NCBI GenBank assembly: GCA_947478655.1
Contig: CANJWU010000011.1
Coordinates: 1-13,079, forward strand
Reading direction: 5' to 3'
Origin: Sphingobacteriales bacterium
Lineage (GTDB): Bacteria; Bacteroidota; Bacteroidia; Sphingobacteriales; Sphingobacteriaceae
Length of the DNA stretch: 13,079 nt
Of the stretch, positions 1 through 7,317 are shown in pieces. Every line of letters begins with the position of its first letter. Position 1 is the stretch's first letter. The translations under genes and the position numbers were made by a program. The notes below the pieces were generated by a model that did not search any database, had not been told where the DNA came from, and saw only the letters and a list, made by a program, of their open reading frames with translations.

Positions 1-251
1 ACTACATTAGATAAGCTTGCTTTTTGTGATAACATGATTCCAAAAACCATGACCACTAATATTCCGCCAACATAAATCATTAAATGAGCAATAGCGATAA
101 AATCGGATTGCGCAAAAACCAACAAACCAGAGATCGCAAAAAAACAAGCAAACATGGCAAATACCGAACGTATAATTTGCTTAGTACTTACGGCATACAA
201 GGCAGCTGCAATGGCAAAAAAAGCAAAAATATAGAATACGAAGTTGATCAT
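1..251 (-). CDS. nuoJ: NADH-quinone oxidoreductase subunit J (partial, 3' end outside window)
   Basis: Membrane subunit of respiratory complex I (NDH-1), in the proton-pumping arm next to NuoK and NuoA. Only the first 83 codons are inside the window; the gene runs off the left edge. Translating the minus strand from the ATG at 251 gives a hydrophobic protein with about three membrane helices. It carries the NuoJ-type block IAHLMIYVGGILVVMVFGIM at about residues 56-75, which corresponds to the conserved YVGA-type helix of NuoJ/ND6. The start overlaps the nuoI stop by 4 nt (ATGA), so the two are probably translationally coupled. A Shine-Dalgarno-like sequence lies 10 nt upstream. The nuoH-nuoI-nuoJ order is the canonical one and supports the call. 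No frameshift is seen in the visible part. Confidence 0.9.
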   Translation of the reverse strand, partial: MINFVFYIFAFFAIAAALYAVSTKQIIRSVFAMFACFFAISGLLVFAQSDFIAIAHLMIYVGGILVVMVFGIMLSQKASLSNV

Positions 252-823
252 ATTTGCCCATCCTCCTTATTCAATTCAGATTTTGCTAAGGCTGCAGCTT
301 TCGCTTCTTTTTTAGCATGCTCTGCTGCTGCCGCTAATGCGCGTTTTTGTGCAGCTTCCGCTTCCGGCATTTCCGCAAAAACATAATTTAATTCTTGAGG
401 GTCAGTAAAACTTCTATCGTATTCGTTGGTCATGACCAAACATTCTGTGGGACATACAACTGTGCATAATCCACAAAACATACACTTACCCATATCGATG
501 CTAAACTTGGCTGCATGTAAGCGCTTCGTAGTGCCATCAGATGTTTTACCGATATCTTCTGTTGCTTTAATAGCTTCTATATCGATACAATCTACTGGGC
601 AAATTTTTGCACATAAATCACATACAATACAATCGTCCATTTCTATAGCCAATTGATAGCGCCCTACTTCGGGTACGGGAATTTGATCGGCAGGATACCG
701 GAGCGTGGAACTTCCCGTTCTTTGACTAAAATAATCTTCCGATTGTATTCCTTTGTCGACACGGTTTTTAGGCTTGAGAAAATGTTTTAGCGTAATGGCT
801 AATCCTTTAAACAAACCTTTCAT
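248..823 (-). CDS. nuoI: NADH-quinone oxidoreductase subunit I (8Fe ferredoxin-like)
   Basis: Peripheral-arm subunit of complex I that holds two 4Fe-4S clusters and passes electrons towards the quinone site. The 191-residue protein has two complete CxxCxxCxxxCP motifs: Cys65, 68, 71, 75 and Cys114, 117, 120, 124. Each is followed four residues later by an extra cysteine (Cys79, Cys128), within the CPVDCIDIE and CPTECL sequences. A positively charged amphipathic N-terminus (residues 1-22) fits the membrane-contacting helix of the family. Residues about 152-191 form an Ala/Glu/Lys-rich tail absent from short NuoI forms. I chose the ATG at 823: the frame stays open upstream to 1096, but that stretch lies over nuoH and has no NuoI similarity. 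It starts 26 nt after the nuoH stop and ends in a 4-nt overlap with nuoJ. Confidence 0.95.
   Translation of the reverse strand: MKGLFKGLAITLKHFLKPKNRVDKGIQSEDYFSQRTGSSTLRYPADQIPVPEVGRYQLAIEMDDCIVCDLCAKICPVDCIDIEAIKATEDIGKTSDGTTKRLHAAKFSIDMGKCMFCGLCTVVCPTECLVMTNEYDRSFTDPQELNYVFAEMPEAEAAQKRALAAAAEHAKKEAKAAALAKSELNKEDGQI
261..268 (-). promoter_or_regulatory. Strong Shine-Dalgarno-like site before nuoJ
   Basis: On the minus strand AAGGAGGA lies at 268-261, and its AGGAGG core ends 10 nt before the nuoJ ATG at 251. It sits inside the last codons of nuoI (encoding Lys-Glu-Asp), so it may be a coding coincidence. Most starts in this window have only A/T-rich leaders, so a full SD match stands out. 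The spacing is slightly long. Confidence 0.45.
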
Positions 824-849
824 TAATAGATATGTATTTTTTTTCTTCC

Positions 850-1911
850 TCAATTGAGTATAAATAATTTCCAAATTCCTGAAAATAAAACAAGCACAAA
901 TGAAAGGGGTATCAAAACTTTCCAACACAATGTCATGAGCTGATCCATTCGATAACGCGGAAAAGTCCAACGAATCCAAACCTGCAAAAGCACTAAACAA
1001 AGGGCTTTGAGTAATATCCAAACAATGCCCCAATAAGTTCCGGTTGTATAATCTGCTAAAGCAAACGAATCTAAATTTGGTAATGGTGTATTCCATCCAC
1101 CAAAAAATAATACAGCTGCAATCATCGACACCAAAAACATCATTGCATATTCTGCTAAAAATAATGCGCCAAATTTAAAGCCGGTATATTCCACATGAAA
1201 ACCTGCTACCAATTCCGACTCGGCTTCGGGTATATCGAAGGGCGTTCGATTACACTCTGCCAAGGATGCAATAAAATAAATAATAAATGCAATGAATAAA
1301 TGCGGTGCTTGAAAAATAGTCCAAGCAAAAAAGCCACCAATTTTACTTACTTCCCAAAAACCAAAAAAGTAGATCTTTTGTTTGCTCAAAATTCCTTGTT
1401 GCAGACAAATCTCTTGCAAATTTAAAGTTTGAAAGAGCATGATTACCGCAAGTATGGCCAATGCAGCAGGAATTTCGTAAGAGATAATTTGAGCGATAGA
1501 TCTGATAGATCCTAATAATGCATATTTATTATTGGAAGCCCAACCCGCCATTAATATGCCCAGTACTTCGATCGAAACAATTGCTAATAAAAAAAATATT
1601 CCAATATTGATGGAAGAGCTGATATAAGTTGGCGAAAATGGGATGGTCGCAAAACCCATAAAGACCGCTGTAAATACAAGTATGGGCGCTGCAAGAAATA
1701 ATTTTTTATCGGCTGATGTTGGCGTGATATCTTCCTTTTGCAACATTTTAAATATGTCGGCAAATGTTTGCAATAAACCGTATTTACCTGTAACCACTGG
1801 CCCTACCCTATCTTGAATCCAAGCAGAAACCTTGCGTTCGGCCCAAACAGCCATTAAAGCATAAACTGCAATAAAGCCTAATAAAACGATAGAAATAAAA
1901 TAGAAAGCCAT
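850..1911 (-). CDS. nuoH: NADH-quinone oxidoreductase subunit H
   Basis: Multispanning complex I subunit (ND1 homologue) that forms much of the quinone-binding chamber at the junction of the hydrophilic and membrane arms. The 353-residue length is normal. Family signatures are clear: AERKVSAWIQDRVGP at residues 24-38, LLGSIRSIAQIISYEIP at 132-148, and the acidic loop CNRTPFDIPEAESELVAGF at 220-238, followed by GALFLAEY at 248-255. A late RWTFPRYRMDQLM block is at 314-326. About eight membrane helices are apparent. It is the first gene after the skp terminator, with no nuoG or nuoD before it, and a TACATTTG element lies just upstream. Menaquinone is the probable acceptor, inferred from the menG-type methyltransferase in the same window. 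Confidence 0.95.
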   Translation of the reverse strand: MAFYFISIVLLGFIAVYALMAVWAERKVSAWIQDRVGPVVTGKYGLLQTFADIFKMLQKEDITPTSADKKLFLAAPILVFTAVFMGFATIPFSPTYISSSINIGIFFLLAIVSIEVLGILMAGWASNNKYALLGSIRSIAQIISYEIPAALAILAVIMLFQTLNLQEICLQQGILSKQKIYFFGFWEVSKIGGFFAWTIFQAPHLFIAFIIYFIASLAECNRTPFDIPEAESELVAGFHVEYTGFKFGALFLAEYAMMFLVSMIAAVLFFGGWNTPLPNLDSFALADYTTGTYWGIVWILLKALCLVLLQVWIRWTFPRYRMDQLMTLCWKVLIPLSFVLVLFSGIWKLFILN

Positions 1912-1927
1912 ATTTTTTACATTCTAT

Positions 1928-1935
1928 CAAATGTA
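1928..1935 (-). promoter_or_regulatory. Candidate -7 promoter element for nuoHIJ
   Basis: The minus strand carries TACATTTG at 1935-1928, an exact match to the Bacteroidota -7 consensus TAnnTTTG. It sits 16 nt before the nuoH ATG and just downstream of the skp terminator, where a new transcript would need a promoter. The geometry resembles the ubiE promoter (14 nt from its ATG). No good TTTG at -33 is visible; that place is taken by the terminator T-run, so the match may be chance. Confidence 0.38.
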
Positions 1936-1949
1936 GGAATTTTGTACAT

Positions 1950-1981
1950 AAAAAAAGCCCCTTATCGGAATAAGGGGCTTT
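1950..1981 (-). terminator. Rho-independent terminator of the bamA-skp unit
   Basis: A perfect 12-bp inverted repeat (1954-1965 with 1970-1981) encloses a 4-nt loop and includes a GCCCC/GGGGC core. On the minus strand it is followed directly by seven T residues (1956-1950). It begins 17 nt after the end of the distal skp gene. The plus-strand side lacks a T-run, so it serves minus-strand transcripts. It separates the envelope unit from nuoHIJ. Confidence 0.92.
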
Positions 1982-1998
1982 AAAAATGGTGATTTTAA

Positions 1999-2571
1999 TT
2001 ATTTTTTAGGCATCATTGGCTTTACTGCTGGCGCTGGCATTACAGGCGCTGCAACTGGCATAGCTGCTAATTTTTTCTTAACAATATCCATCACATTATC
2101 TGATGGCTGTGCATAAACAACTGCTCCTGCACTGGTATCAAAAATATATGCATAAGTGTTTTCTTTGGCTACTTCTACAATTGCAGCTTCTGCTCTTTTT
2201 AAAATTGGAGAATATAACTCTTCTTTCTTTTTTGCAGCAGACTCTTGCGCAGTTTGTTGAAACTCTTGTATTCTTGCTTCTAGGTCTGTGATTTCTTTTA
2301 CTTTGGCTTCTTTAATTGGATCGGCCATCGCAGCTTGTTGTCCTTGGTAAGCTTGAACTTTTGTTTGATATTCTGTTGTCATTGTTTTCAATTGCGCCTC
2401 TAAAGATGCATTGAAATCTTGCAAAGTTTTATCTGCCACTTTAATTTCTGGCATAGATGCTAATAATTCTGCAGAATTGATGTGCCCAAACTTAGTCGAT
2501 TGTGCAATGGATGGCAAAGTACCTAAGAGGCAAATTGCGCTAACTAATGTGATTTTAACAAATGGATTCAT
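1999..2571 (-). CDS. OmpH/Skp family periplasmic chaperone (distal copy)
   Basis: Predicted periplasmic chaperone for unfolded outer-membrane proteins. In the Skp family a trimer with coiled-coil arms holds client barrels before BamA inserts them. The 190-residue protein has a signal peptide (residues 1 to about 24, with SIAQS near the cleavage site). A strand starting with FGHINSAELLASMPE (28-42) is the usual OmpH opening. A long charged helical hairpin spans about 45-130, and a closing strand region (YAYIFDTSAGAVVYA, 140-154) completes the fold. The end, about 170-190, is a Pro/Ala/Met-rich tail with terminal lysines. It lies 31 nt after a second, divergent skp gene and 17 nt before the terminator. 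The pair next to bamA is common in Bacteroidota. Whether the two copies are functionally distinct cannot be seen here. Confidence 0.88.
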   Translation of the reverse strand: MNPFVKITLVSAICLLGTLPSIAQSTKFGHINSAELLASMPEIKVADKTLQDFNASLEAQLKTMTTEYQTKVQAYQGQQAAMADPIKEAKVKEITDLEARIQEFQQTAQESAAKKKEELYSPILKRAEAAIVEVAKENTYAYIFDTSAGAVVYAQPSDNVMDIVKKKLAAMPVAAPVMPAPAVKPMMPKK

Positions 2572-2602
2572 ATAGATTTTTTATAATGATGCAATATACA
2601 AT

Positions 2603-3190
2603 TTATTTTTTCTTAGGATCAATAGTCTTGCCCTTTTCTGATGGTTTTTCATTAGGTTTTGAGCCAGATTGGTCGCCTGGCTTATAGCCTAGGGCAATAA
2701 TGATATCATTGCTTTTATCTAATTTACCGCTAGTATATAACATAGTTGCATCTCCTGCTTTATCGAAAATTGCTCCATAAGTAAATTGTTCTGCGTATTT
2801 ATTCACCGCTTCAAAAACTTTATCTTGAATTGGTTTAATGAGTTCTTCTCTTTGCTTTGACAATTCGCCTTGAAAACCAAATTTTGCTTTCTGAAATTCT
2901 TTGACTTGTTTTTCTTTGTCTACAATTTCATCCTCTCTTTTTTTACGCAAATCATCGGCTAATAAAACCTGTTCGGCTTGATAAGATTTATACAACTTTT
3001 CGATTTCTACGTATTTGGCATCTACTTCTTTTTGCCATTGTGCAGATAGATCATCTAATTGCAGCTGTGCTGCTTTGTATTCTGGAATATGTTTTAAGAT
3101 ATAATCTGTATCTACAAAACAAAATTTTGTTTGTGCATTTGCAAATGCCGCTGTCAACAAAAAGAAAATAATTAATACATTTTTTTTCAT
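2603..3190 (-). CDS. OmpH/Skp family periplasmic chaperone (BamA-proximal copy)
   Basis: Predicted Skp-type chaperone, 195 residues, with a signal peptide ending near Ala-Asn-Ala-Gln (residues 17-20). The body has the family layout: an N-terminal strand (KFCFVDTDYILKHIPEY, 22-38), a long Lys/Glu/Gln-rich helical hairpin (about 40-130) and a C-terminal strand segment (FTYGAIFDKAGDATMLYTS, 136-154). It ends in a Lys/Pro/Ser-rich tail (about 170-195), unlike the Ala/Pro/Met tail of its neighbour. Overall sequence similarity between the two copies looks low outside the OmpH frame, so they are old paralogues and not a recent duplication. It starts 12 nt after the bamA stop, and co-expression with its client-inserting partner is likely. 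Confidence 0.88.
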   Translation of the reverse strand: MKKNVLIIFFLLTAAFANAQTKFCFVDTDYILKHIPEYKAAQLQLDDLSAQWQKEVDAKYVEIEKLYKSYQAEQVLLADDLRKKREDEIVDKEKQVKEFQKAKFGFQGELSKQREELIKPIQDKVFEAVNKYAEQFTYGAIFDKAGDATMLYTSGKLDKSNDIIIALGYKPGDQSGSKPNEKPSEKGKTIDPKKK

Positions 3191-3202
3191 GATATTTTAT
3201 GT

Positions 3203-5707
3203 TTAAAACTGTTGTCCAATTGAAAAGTGAAATTGCCCGCCATTCGCTCCAGGATTACCTGGAATATCATCAAATCCAAAACCATAATCTAATCCTAGCA
3301 AGCCAAAGATTGGAAGAAATATTCTAACCCCCGCCCCTACAGAACGCTTGAAATTAAAGGGACTGAAGGATTTAAATGCAGCATAAGTATTACCCCCTTC
3401 TGCAAAAACTAAACCATATATGGTGGCAGATTGGTTCATTGTAATCGGATGCCTTAATTCGATGGTAAACTTATTAAAAATAGGTGCACCCACCGCACCA
3501 TAATTTGCAAAAGGCACAATGGAATTATTTTGATAACCTCTTAATCCAATTACTTCGGAACCGGCTAAATAATCATAACCTGTTAAACCATCACCACCTA
3601 ATTTAAATCTTTCGAAAGGTGATACGCCAATTTGTTTGTTATAATAACCTAAGAAACCAAATTGCGCTTTGGTATTCAATACTAAATCACCTACTAGTTT
3701 AGTAAACATAGATGCATCAAATTTCCATTTATGATACTCAATGTATTTATACTTTTCTGTTGGACTTGCGTCTGAATAATTTTTTCCGGAGAATAAAGAA
3801 AATGGTGGCGTAAACTGTAGCGATAAAGAAATATTAGAACCAGACCTAGGATAAATTGGTTGATCTACCGAGTTTCTAGAAATCACATTTGTAAAACTTA
3901 TACTTTTGGCAATACCACTTTTAAATACAAAACCTCCGTAATTGGTTAAATCGTATTGTTGATAGGCCACCGAATTGTTTATCAAGAAAAAGTCGTCAGG
4001 CCATTTTAATCGCCTACCTAAACTCACGCTCACGCCATTGATTATAATAGATGTACGCTTCGGATCAGATTTGCTCAAGCCATTTGACTGGGTGGTTCTA
4101 AAAATACTTGCGGTAAAGTAATTGGGTTTTTTACCACCCAACCATGGTTCCGAAAATGATAAACTATAAGATTGATAAAACAAACCGTTCGTTTGTCCAC
4201 GAACTGTTAATTTTTGACCATCTCCCGTTGGAATCGGATCAAATTTACCTTTGGCCATATTTCTCAAGGAAATATTATTTAATGACAAACCTAAAGTACC
4301 CACTGCTCTTCCACCACCAAATCCACCCGATAATTCAATTTGATCGGAAGGTCTTTCTACTACTGTATAAAGTATATCTACCGTGCCTTTGGCAGCGTCT
4401 GGCTTTGGTTCAATTCCAATTTTTTCTGGATCGAAATAACCTAGTTGAGATAAATCTCTTTGCGAACGAATAATGTCTTGACGAGAAAATTTTTGGCCGG
4501 GCTTTGTTCTAATTTCACGATAAACCACTTTATCGTTGGTTTTATCATTCCCTTTTACAATCACTTTGTCGATGGTGGCTTGTGGGCCTTCTCTTAATAC
4601 CAACTCCATATCAATGGTGTCATTGTAAACCAATTTTTCTACTTGCTCTACATTAAAGAAAAGATAGCCATCATCTAAATATAACGAAGCCACATCACGC
4701 CCGCTTTGATTCATTTCTAGCCTAGTCTGTAAAACTTTTTTATTGTATATATCTCCTTTTTTAATTGCTAAAATTGCTTTTAACATTTCGGTGCTATATT
4801 TTGTATTACCAATAAAATTTATATCTCCAAAATAATACTTAGGTCCTTCGTGAATAGTAAGGGCTATATTAATTGTTTTATCATCGTGTTTATAAACAGA
4901 ATCGAAAGTGATCGCTGCATCTCTATAGCCTAATTCATTGTATTTTTCTATCAGCAATGCTTTATCTTCTTCAAAAGTTTTTTCTTGAAATTTAGAAGAA
5001 CTTAAAATATTCCAACTCGATTTCTCTTTGGTTTCTTTCAATGCCTTTTTTACTTTCTTTAAAGAAAGACTGGCATTTCCTGTAATATTTATTTGATTAA
5101 TTTTTACTCTTTGATTTTTATCAATTATGATTTTTAATAAAACGGAGTTAGATAAAATACTATCTGGTAACTCTTTGATCGTTACGGTTGCATTTAAAAA
5201 TCCTTTCTCGTAAAAATACTTTTTGATATTATTTTTGGTATTATTAATTAAATTATCGTTGACTACTTTTCCAGAAATTAATTTAATTTTTTCTCTGATT
5301 TCGTCTGCTTCCGATTTTTTAATTCCACTAAAAGAAAAACGAGATAATCTTGCACGCTCTTTTAAAACAATGTCAAAAAAGATTAAATTACCTTCTACCC
5401 TCGAAACATTTATTTGTACATCGTCGAACAAACCTTGTTTCCAAAGTTTATGAATAGCCCCAGACATTTTATCGCCAGGCACTTGAATTTTATCGCCAAC
5501 TGCAATACCTGTTAGCTTTATTAATGCCGAATTATCTAAGAATTTTACGCCACTAACGGTAATCCCTCCTATTTCAAAATCTTTCGGTTTCGAATAATCT
5601 AATTCAAAATTTTCTATTTGGCCTGCAATTCTTATCTGTGCAAATGATGCGCTCATTGCAGTTAATCCCAAATAAATTAATAATAGTATTTTTTTCATCA
5701 TAATCAT
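3203..5707 (-). CDS. bamA: Outer-membrane protein assembly factor BamA
   Basis: Omp85-family insertase that folds beta-barrel proteins into the outer membrane. The 834-residue protein has a signal peptide (to about SFAQ, residues 21-24). A run of POTRA-type repeats follows, roughly at 43-118, 119-198, 199-288, 290-373 and 375-452. The surface-antigen barrel starts near 456 with the glycine-rich stretch SGGFGGGRAVGTLGLSLNN. The conserved loop-6 motif is LRGYQ (722-726, the VRGF/Y equivalent), preceded by the GGDGLTGYDYLAGSEV region. The protein ends in Phe, as expected of a barrel beta-signal. The start overlaps the uppS stop (TAATG); ATGs at 5701 and 5698 are alternatives only 2-3 codons in. 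Two skp genes follow. BamA is essential in bacteria studied, and nothing here looks damaged. Confidence 0.95.
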   Translation of the reverse strand: MIMMKKILLLIYLGLTAMSASFAQIRIAGQIENFELDYSKPKDFEIGGITVSGVKFLDNSALIKLTGIAVGDKIQVPGDKMSGAIHKLWKQGLFDDVQINVSRVEGNLIFFDIVLKERARLSRFSFSGIKKSEADEIREKIKLISGKVVNDNLINNTKNNIKKYFYEKGFLNATVTIKELPDSILSNSVLLKIIIDKNQRVKINQINITGNASLSLKKVKKALKETKEKSSWNILSSSKFQEKTFEEDKALLIEKYNELGYRDAAITFDSVYKHDDKTINIALTIHEGPKYYFGDINFIGNTKYSTEMLKAILAIKKGDIYNKKVLQTRLEMNQSGRDVASLYLDDGYLFFNVEQVEKLVYNDTIDMELVLREGPQATIDKVIVKGNDKTNDKVVYREIRTKPGQKFSRQDIIRSQRDLSQLGYFDPEKIGIEPKPDAAKGTVDILYTVVERPSDQIELSGGFGGGRAVGTLGLSLNNISLRNMAKGKFDPIPTGDGQKLTVRGQTNGLFYQSYSLSFSEPWLGGKKPNYFTASIFRTTQSNGLSKSDPKRTSIIINGVSVSLGRRLKWPDDFFLINNSVAYQQYDLTNYGGFVFKSGIAKSISFTNVISRNSVDQPIYPRSGSNISLSLQFTPPFSLFSGKNYSDASPTEKYKYIEYHKWKFDASMFTKLVGDLVLNTKAQFGFLGYYNKQIGVSPFERFKLGGDGLTGYDYLAGSEVIGLRGYQNNSIVPFANYGAVGAPIFNKFTIELRHPITMNQSATIYGLVFAEGGNTYAAFKSFSPFNFKRSVGAGVRIFLPIFGLLGLDYGFGFDDIPGNPGANGGQFHFSIGQQF

Positions 5708-6450
5708 TAAACCGAAACCTGCTCACTAGTCATTCCAAATCTTCTTTCTCTATTTTGAAAATCTACTATTGCATCGTATAAATCTGTACTCCTAAAATCT
5801 GGCCAAAGTTTGTCTGTAAAATACAGTTCGGCATAAGCAATTTGCCACAATAAGAAATTACTGATGCGATACTCTCCGCTTGTACGAATAAGTAATTCCG
5901 GATCTGGAAAACCTTTAGTTGTTAAATTTTCCGCAATTACCTTTTCGTTAATGTCTTCTATAGCCAATAAATTATCTTTTACTTTAGTTGCAATCAATTT
6001 TGTTGCATTGGTTATTTCCCAACGGGCACTATAACTCAAGGCTAAGTGTAAAGTCATTCTGCTATTGCCCTTCGTTTTTTCCATTGCAACTTGTAATTCA
6101 TCGTAACAACTTTTAGGCAATTGCGATAAATCTCCGATGGCATTTAAACGAATATTATTTTCCATGAGTGTTTTGGTTTCTTTACTAATAGTGGCTACTA
6201 ATAATTCCATTAATGCACTCACTTCAAATTTAGGCCTATTCCAATTTTCGGTAGAAAAGGCATATAATGTGAGGTGTTGAATCCCCAATTCTGCCGCCGC
6301 TTCAACGGTATCTCTTACCGCTTTTACTCCATTTTGATGACCAAAAACCCGAAGCTTTCCCTTTTCTTTAGCCCACCTACCATTACCGTCCATAATAATG
6401 GCAATATGGCTAGGCAAAGCATTCATCTTTATTTGTTCTTTGCTACTCAT
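5707..6450 (-). CDS. uppS: Isoprenyl transferase (undecaprenyl diphosphate synthase)
   Basis: Cis-prenyltransferase that extends farnesyl diphosphate with isopentenyl diphosphate to make the C55 carrier for peptidoglycan and surface polysaccharide. The protein is 247 residues, normal for the family. Its motifs are HIAIIMDGNGRWA (15-27, with the Mg-binding aspartate at 21), YAFSTENWNRP (63-73), SYSARWEI (139-146), and ELLIRTSGEYRISNFLLWQ (185-203) with the pyrophosphate-binding arginines at 189 and 195. WPDF is at 216-219. The usual NYGGR-type motif reads SYSAR here; I take this as a lineage variant because every catalytic position is present. It joins porG upstream and bamA downstream through TAATG overlaps, which indicates translational coupling. 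A second ATG at codon 9 is possible, but the overlap favours the first. Confidence 0.95.
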   Translation of the reverse strand: MSSKEQIKMNALPSHIAIIMDGNGRWAKEKGKLRVFGHQNGVKAVRDTVEAAAELGIQHLTLYAFSTENWNRPKFEVSALMELLVATISKETKTLMENNIRLNAIGDLSQLPKSCYDELQVAMEKTKGNSRMTLHLALSYSARWEITNATKLIATKVKDNLLAIEDINEKVIAENLTTKGFPDPELLIRTSGEYRISNFLLWQIAYAELYFTDKLWPDFRSTDLYDAIVDFQNRERRFGMTSEQVSV

Positions 6451-7283
6451 TATTTATTGCTAAATGGTGGACATTTAATTGGTAAAAATGCATAAGAAAT
6501 AGTTATACCAGAAAACATATAAAAATCTCTTCTGCTTTGATCCCCTCTTTGCAAATCTGCTTGTCCAATGTACACCCCCGAATTAACATCTGCCGAACGG
6601 TCTGCTAAAGCAGCAGCTATTGCTCCGTTAGTAGATGTTAACGCTGTTTTATTTACATACTTCCCACTCACATCGTCTAGGTAATCTGTTAGTGTATTTC
6701 TATACCCTAATTCAAAACCAATAATAAAATTTCTTTTAAATGAATATTTTAAACCCAATCCAAAGGGAATGGCAATAGCAGCTGTTCCATATTTTTTTGA
6801 TGGATTCAAACTAGTGCCTTGGCCTTCGGTTCCCAAATCTCTTAAATTATAGGTAATTCCATTGTAACTTGTTTGTGGGTTAAAGGTAAAATAAGAAATG
6901 CCAGTAAAAGCGTATGGGGTAAAATTGTTTTTTCTTTGCCCGGGAATAAATTCAAAAAAATTAAATTCATACAAAAGGGCTAGCTCTGTTATCGCTGAAG
7001 TAAAGTTTAAATTTCTTTGTTTTTGGCTTGAATTCGAAGAATTTGCATCATTAGCTTGTATAGCGGCTTGCGTAATGGCAATTTTATAGGCACTTAAGCT
7101 CGAAAAATTATATTTCAAAAAGAAAGCGTTTGCCTGGTCTGTAAATTTAAAGGGGTTTCTCGGATTTAGGTCTCCAATATAGCCCGAAGCGCCTGTAAAT
7201 GCCCCAAATTCCCACTCCTGCGCATGTAAATACTGCGGGGAATAGCAAAAAAGCAATAAAAACAAACCGATTCTTTGGAACAT
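6450..7283 (-). CDS. porG: DUF6089 outer-membrane protein, PorG-like (type IX secretion)
   Basis: A 277-residue protein with a signal peptide (cleavage near residues 21-22) and alternating hydrophobic strands typical of a small outer-membrane barrel. It opens with the family-type segment EWEFGAFTGASGYIGDLNPR (23-42). Other blocks are GLGLKYSFKRNFIIGFELGYR (176-196 region), TLTDYLDDVSGKYV (197-210) and a final strand DFYMFSGITISYAF (253-266). This pattern matches DUF6089, the family of PorG. In Porphyromonas gingivalis PorG is an outer-membrane component tied to the PorK/PorN ring of the type IX secretion machine. As I recall, porG there is also followed by uppS, bamA and two skp genes, the same order as here. 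It starts 34 nt after nadK and overlaps uppS by 1 nt (TAATG). DUF6089 membership is firm; type IX function is inferred from family and order. Confidence 0.78.
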   Translation of the reverse strand: MFQRIGLFLLLFCYSPQYLHAQEWEFGAFTGASGYIGDLNPRNPFKFTDQANAFFLKYNFSSLSAYKIAITQAAIQANDANSSNSSQKQRNLNFTSAITELALLYEFNFFEFIPGQRKNNFTPYAFTGISYFTFNPQTSYNGITYNLRDLGTEGQGTSLNPSKKYGTAAIAIPFGLGLKYSFKRNFIIGFELGYRNTLTDYLDDVSGKYVNKTALTSTNGAIAAALADRSADVNSGVYIGQADLQRGDQSRRDFYMFSGITISYAFLPIKCPPFSNK

Positions 7284-7317
7284 ATTTTTTTTAGAAGCGC
7301 TAAAATAACGAAATAGA

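Noticed and set aside
84..386. Plus-strand open frames such as 84-386, 426-656, 4144-4473, 6274-6495 and 11023-11400
   Set aside because: All lie antisense to strongly supported genes, with low-complexity translations and no recognisable motif.
824..1096. A 91-residue N-terminal extension of nuoI overlapping nuoH
   Set aside because: The frame is open but lies antiphase over the nuoH end, has no NuoI similarity, and the ATG at 823 gives a normal NuoI start.
2572..2602. Possible promoter between the two skp genes (TATATTGC)
   Set aside because: The element is one T short of consensus and the gap is only 31 nt; co-transcription is the simpler reading.
7284..7317. Possible internal promoter before porG (TATTTTAG-like sequence in the 34-nt gap)
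   Set aside because: It matches the TAnnTTTG element with a mismatch and has no clear -33 partner; such sequences are common in AT-rich DNA.
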